This document shows positions 32,327-35,241 of a DNA stretch of 35,241 nucleotides, in pieces. The stretch lies in the IMG/VR virus record IMGVR_UViG_3300049830_000114, positions 1 to 35,241 of that record. The stretch is one strand, 5' to 3'. The notes below the pieces were generated by a model, which saw nothing but the letters and a program-made list of their open reading frames with translations, did not search any database and was not told the origin of the DNA. The stretch comes from a virus. A program made the translations under genes and the position numbers. Every line of letters starts with the position of its first letter. Position 1 is the stretch's first letter.

Positions 32327-32878
32327 ATGAGTGAAGTTGAAAAAGAAGAAAAGACATTCGTTCAGGAATGGCAAGAGTCAAAACAAAGACTTAGCGATTT
32401 ATCTGTAATCGTTTTAGATAGCAGAAAAGCCTTAGAAGATCTTGATAAGCTTTTGGCTGAGCAAGTCAATCACTTGAATAAGACTGTTATGATGTTAAAT
32501 GCTCAAACAGCTCAGGCTTCAGCTCTTTCCGATACCCTAATGGCTTTGCTAGAGCTTAATTATGCCAAAAAGAAGGTTACTCCAGAAAATATGGAAGAGC
32601 AGCTGATTAAGTTTACGGTAGAAATGTCTAAAGACGTAATTAAAAGAAATTTAGAGTCTAAGGCGATTGCTCCATCTGATGTGGTCTCAGAGAATAGCAT
32701 CATAGTTTATAAGACTAAAGACATTTCATATGCTTACTCTAATATATCTGACTTGAGCGAAGGTGTTACTGCTCAAAAGGTCGGAGATAAATTCAATATT
32801 AAATATTTAGATAAAGATCAAAAAGTAACAGAAGTAGAAGCTGAAGTAATTGAACTGTATGATATAGTAGTAAAATAG
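32327..32878 (+). CDS. Hypothetical coiled-coil protein
   Basis: 183 residues, ATG after AGGAG. Residues about 10-75 form one long predicted coiled coil (LSVIVLDSRKALEDLDKLL with following repeats); the remaining part is alpha/beta with strands ISYAYSNI and FNIKYLDKDQKVTEV. It could mediate oligomerisation. No family was recognised. It lies 9 bp after the preceding gene and 6 bp before the phosphoesterase gene, so the three are probably one unit. Confidence 0.5.
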   Translation: MSEVEKEEKTFVQEWQESKQRLSDLSVIVLDSRKALEDLDKLLAEQVNHLNKTVMMLNAQTAQASALSDTLMALLELNYAKKKVTPENMEEQLIKFTVEMSKDVIKRNLESKAIAPSDVVSENSIIVYKTKDISYAYSNISDLSEGVTAQKVGDKFNIKYLDKDQKVTEVEAEVIELYDIVVK

Positions 32879-32883
32879 GAGTT

Positions 32884-34137
32884 ATGGTGAAAAAAAGTAA
32901 AGCAAGTCCTAGTATGGATAGAGTCAAGAACGCGATTCTAAAGGTGTCTAAGCAACTTAAGATACATCCGAGTCAAGTTTCTAAAAAAGACTTATTAACT
33001 TCAAATGCTGATATTAGTGATTGGGCATTAAAAATGGTAGGAGGTCTTAATGTCGTTAAGAATGCTTACTTCCCGATTGAAGAAAAAGAGTTACATGTTA
33101 TTCATGATAATAAAAAAGAAGCTAACTACGTAAGAAAGCTTGAAAAGGAATTAGGAGCCTCTACATCTATAGAAAACAGATTGAGAGATGTCTTGTCTAA
33201 TTTGCCAAAAATTAGCGTAATTCCTTATAAATCTAAGAAAAAAGAAAAAATCAATAGACAGGTTAATATAGTTTTGTCTGATTTGCATATAGGATCTAAC
33301 ATTAAAAAGTCTGAAACTGGTCAACTTGACTTTGGTATTACAGAAGAGTCTAGGCGATTGGCTAGGATTACTAAAGAAGTTATGGGGTATAAACCTCAAT
33401 ATAGAGCTGAAACTACCCTGAACGTGCTTCTTTTAGGAGATTTGATCCAGAATTCATTACATGATGCCAGAGATGGGGCTCCATTGGCTGAACAAGCAGC
33501 AAGAGCTATTCATCTATTATCTCAAATGATAGGACATTTTTCTAACTCTTACCCTAGCGTTACTGTATATTGTAATACAGGTAATCACGGTAGAAATACA
33601 GGAAGACATCATGGTCGAGCTGTTAATCAGAAGTGGGATAGTATTGAGACTATTATTGGCTATTCCTTAAAAACAGCAGCGAGTTCATTAAAAAACGTAA
33701 AATTTGTCATACCAAAAACTCCCTACGTAACCTATGATGTATTTGGTAAAAAGGTTTTTGCAACTCATGGAGATACGGTCTTAAACCCAGGCTACCCGGG
33801 GAAAGCGATTAACGTAGGAAGCATTGAGGCTCAAATAAATAAAATCAATTCAAGCCTTAACGATACTGATGAGTATTCCGTATTTTACGTGGGTCATGTC
33901 CACACTGCCAGCACAACTCACTTAGCTAATGGATCTGTATTGATTACTAACGGTCCTATGGTTCCTAGCGATGAATTTGCAGTAAGTATTGGATTAATGG
34001 AAGTAGCCTGTGGGCAAATGCTTACAGAATCAGTTAAAGATTTTCCAGTAGGAGATACTAGATATATTCGAGTCAGCGAGAAAGATGATAAAGATTCATC
34101 ATTAGATTCAATCATTGTACCGTTTAAAGAATTATAA
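32884..34137 (+). CDS. Calcineurin-like metallophosphoesterase (second in window)
   Basis: 417 residues; ATG 32884 is close to AGGAG, and GTG 32887 is an alternative with better spacing. The core has the two-metal motifs: LSDLHIG (131-137), LLLGDLIQN (about 182-190), TGNHGRNTG (232-240), ATHGD and GHVHTAS. The GNHGR form, with Gly in place of the usual Asp or Glu, recurs in other phage members as I recall. A basic N-terminal about 120 residues may bind DNA. It is distinct from the SbcD-like protein and lacks an adjacent Rad50-type partner. Substrate unknown; nucleic acid is likely from context next to the polymerase. Confidence 0.75.
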   Translation: MVKKSKASPSMDRVKNAILKVSKQLKIHPSQVSKKDLLTSNADISDWALKMVGGLNVVKNAYFPIEEKELHVIHDNKKEANYVRKLEKELGASTSIENRLRDVLSNLPKISVIPYKSKKKEKINRQVNIVLSDLHIGSNIKKSETGQLDFGITEESRRLARITKEVMGYKPQYRAETTLNVLLLGDLIQNSLHDARDGAPLAEQAARAIHLLSQMIGHFSNSYPSVTVYCNTGNHGRNTGRHHGRAVNQKWDSIETIIGYSLKTAASSLKNVKFVIPKTPYVTYDVFGKKVFATHGDTVLNPGYPGKAINVGSIEAQINKINSSLNDTDEYSVFYVGHVHTASTTHLANGSVLITNGPMVPSDEFAVSIGLMEVACGQMLTESVKDFPVGDTRYIRVSEKDDKDSSLDSIIVPFKEL

Positions 34138-34155
34138 ACACCAATAGTAGGTAAA

Positions 34156-34497
34156 ATGTCTAAAAGCGCTAAAGCGGAACGACGAGCACTAAAAGGCACC
34201 TCAGAGAAGAATTCTGAAAAATTAAAAGGGCGAATTAGAGAATTAGCCAAAGAAGTTGAGAAATGGAAGAGATACGCGTTATCTCTTGAAAAACAACTAA
34301 TCTACTCCCCTGAGCAAATAGAAGAAATGAAGGCTAATAAGAAAAAGAAAAAGGAAGAGAAAGTCGAGATACCGAAAGAAAAAGATAGATGTTCAAATTG
34401 CGCAGGAACTGATACGATAAAGAACGTCCTATGGACTCCAACAGGAGAGAGAATAATTTTACACTGCAATTCGTGCAATCATAAAGAAAAACTATGA
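34156..34497 (+). CDS. Coiled-coil protein with C-terminal zinc ribbon
   Basis: 113 residues, ATG preceded by GTAGG. Residues about 15-75 are a basic coiled coil (KLKGRIRELAKEVEKWKRYA) followed by a Lys-rich tract. The C-terminus has RCSNCAG and HCNSCNH, about 24 residues apart, a four-Cys zinc ribbon. It is likely a small nucleic-acid- or protein-binding factor. No specific family was recognised. It overlaps the next gene as ATGA. Confidence 0.6.
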   Translation: MSKSAKAERRALKGTSEKNSEKLKGRIRELAKEVEKWKRYALSLEKQLIYSPEQIEEMKANKKKKKEEKVEIPKEKDRCSNCAGTDTIKNVLWTPTGERIILHCNSCNHKEKL

Positions 34498-34880
34498 ATT
34501 CAAGCGAAAAGTACCAATTTGACGTAATGTATGCCTCTATTGAACAATGTAAAGCTGCTATTAAAGTAGCTGAAGAGGGCAAGGTAGAAGTTAATCAAGA
34601 TCTTTCAAAATGTGCTAATTACTTAGCAGAGTTAGAATCGGCTAAGAGAAACTTAAAAGAAAGTAATGCAGTCGTTTCGATGTTTGAATTCGCAATGATT
34701 AAGAAAGAAATAGAAATGTCGGATGAATTAATTAGGCAACAAGAGCTTAAGATAAATAATCTTAATAATTTAATAAGAGATAGAAGCAAAGAAATGCATG
34801 TCTTGGCGGAAAAGTTAGAAGCATTTTCTAGGTCATTAGAAAAGGGTAAGATCCTAACTTTTAGAGGTAAAAATGGATAA
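34494..34880 (+). CDS. Hypothetical helical/coiled-coil protein
   Basis: 128 residues, ATG in ATGA overlap with the zinc-ribbon gene. Almost entirely helical, with heptad-like runs at about 10-60 and 70-115 (KINNLNNLIRDRSKEMHVLAE). Probably an oligomeric accessory protein. Unknown function; encoded between the zinc-ribbon protein and the polymerase. Confidence 0.5.
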   Translation: MNSSEKYQFDVMYASIEQCKAAIKVAEEGKVEVNQDLSKCANYLAELESAKRNLKESNAVVSMFEFAMIKKEIEMSDELIRQQELKINNLNNLIRDRSKEMHVLAEKLEAFSRSLEKGKILTFRGKNG

Positions 34881-35097
34881 TAAAGAAGAAGTGAAAAAGT
34901 TAGTCGAGTCAGACCCTGAGTTTATTTTCTCTAAAAAATACAAATATAAGCTGTCTCAATATAAGAAAGCTCATCCAGATAAAACTCCAGATCGTCAAAT
35001 CGCGTATATGCTAGCCTGCACTGAAGCTGAAATACAGGGAATATACGAAGGAATAATTAAAAAAGCTAGACAGATCTTAAAAATAAACATATCATAA
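34873..35097 (+). CDS. Small basic hypothetical protein
   Basis: 74 residues, ATG overlapping the previous stop (ATGGATAA). Three short helices: an acidic N-terminal helix, a Lys/Tyr-rich stretch (SKKYKYKLSQYKKAHPDKT) and a helix-turn-helix-like end (DRQIAYMLACTEAEIQGIYE). The arrangement of the last 40 residues would suit DNA binding. It is directly upstream of the polymerase gene. Confidence 0.5.
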   Translation: MDNKEEVKKLVESDPEFIFSKKYKYKLSQYKKAHPDKTPDRQIAYMLACTEAEIQGIYEGIIKKARQILKINIS

Positions 35098-35101
35098 TGA
35101 T

Positions 35102-35241
35102 ATGAGTATTCCCGATAGTTTAAAAAATAGATCAGTATTTTCAGTTCATAATCATTTACTATCTCTTGATAGCGCCAATTCACCTGAAAAATTCCTTAAA
35201 GCTGCTGCCATTGATTTTGGTAGAACTGCTATTGCTCTTAC
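35102..35241 (+). CDS. DNA polymerase III alpha-like, N-terminal PHP domain (partial)
   Basis: The first 46 residues of a protein that runs off the right edge. SVFSVHNHLLSLDSANSPEK followed by FLKAAAIDFGRTAIALT matches the start of the PHP domain of bacterial-type DNA polymerase III alpha (DnaE/PolC), including the first metal motif H-x-H (HNH) and the A-I-A-L-T strand that precedes the D-H motif. Intact His residues suggest a metal-binding PHP. The start ATG 35102 lacks a clear ribosome binding site and overlaps a 17-bp palindrome (35088-35104). Whether it is a full replicative polymerase or a stand-alone PHP enzyme cannot be told here. Confidence 0.65.
   Translation, partial: MSIPDSLKNRSVFSVHNHLLSLDSANSPEKFLKAAAIDFGRTAIAL

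Noticed and set aside
35088-35104. 17-bp palindrome CATATCATAATGATATG at the polymerase start, sharing an 11-mer with the 5905-5915 region
   Set aside because: In AT-rich DNA roughly one odd-centred palindrome with 8-bp arms is expected by chance in a window this size, and the 11-mer occurs only twice; not strong enough alone.

Overview
The window is a stretch of a large, AT-rich, tailed double-stranded DNA phage genome (Caudoviricetes). It carries a linked head-assembly block: terminase large subunit, portal, MuF-like minor head protein, prohead protease and a major capsid protein whose layout resembles SPO1/Twort-type capsids. It also carries a phage-type replication and recombination set. 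The host is bacterial, judging from AGGAG-type ribosome binding sites, sigma70-like promoters and a CCA-encoding tRNA, but I cannot name it. No integrase, transposon or CRISPR array was seen.

The map is organised around a divergent control region at about 23.2-23.3 kb. Leftward (minus strand) from there run: an HTH regulator with its own promoter and a palindromic candidate operator; four unrecognised proteins (about 22.4-20.3 kb); a UvsW-like SF2 helicase; a sigma70-family factor that stops before the region 4.2 helix-turn-helix; a short GroES-like protein; an SbcD/gp47-like nuclease subunit; and then the packaging and head genes (putative TerS, TerL interrupted by an intein, an unknown structural protein, portal, MuF). 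A plus-strand cassette of nine small, often membrane-spanning proteins (about 5.98-8.05 kb) splits the head operon. Beyond it, prohead protease, a small structural protein, a scaffold-like protein and the major capsid protein continue leftward to a terminator at about 1.97 kb. Past that lie a free-standing homing-endonuclease-like gene and a DUF7666-like gene cut by the window edge.

Rightward (plus strand) from the control region run: a tRNA with CAU anticodon, two small genes, ThyX, a small gene, a GroEL-type chaperonin interrupted by an intein, small genes, an SbcC/gp46-like ATPase, an HNH protein, several coiled-coil or zinc-ribbon proteins, a calcineurin-like phosphoesterase, and finally the N-terminus of a DNA polymerase III alpha-like PHP domain.

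The most notable features are these. (1) The GroEL gene holds an intein exactly inside the ATP-binding GDG|TTT motif. It starts with Pro and carries the Trp, Cys and Thr expected of a class 3 intein. (2) A second intein, of class 1 type, sits in the Walker B strand of TerL. (3) A GroES-like candidate is encoded on the opposite arm, so the phage may make its own two-part chaperonin. (4) The sigma factor ends after region 4.1, recalling late sigma factors such as T4 gp55, and its best promoter would give a nearly leaderless mRNA. (5) A 24-residue motif, 18 positions identical, is shared by the N-terminus of the major capsid protein and the C-terminal part of the prohead protease. Many genes overlap by ATGA or TAATG junctions, so translational coupling is likely in both arms.
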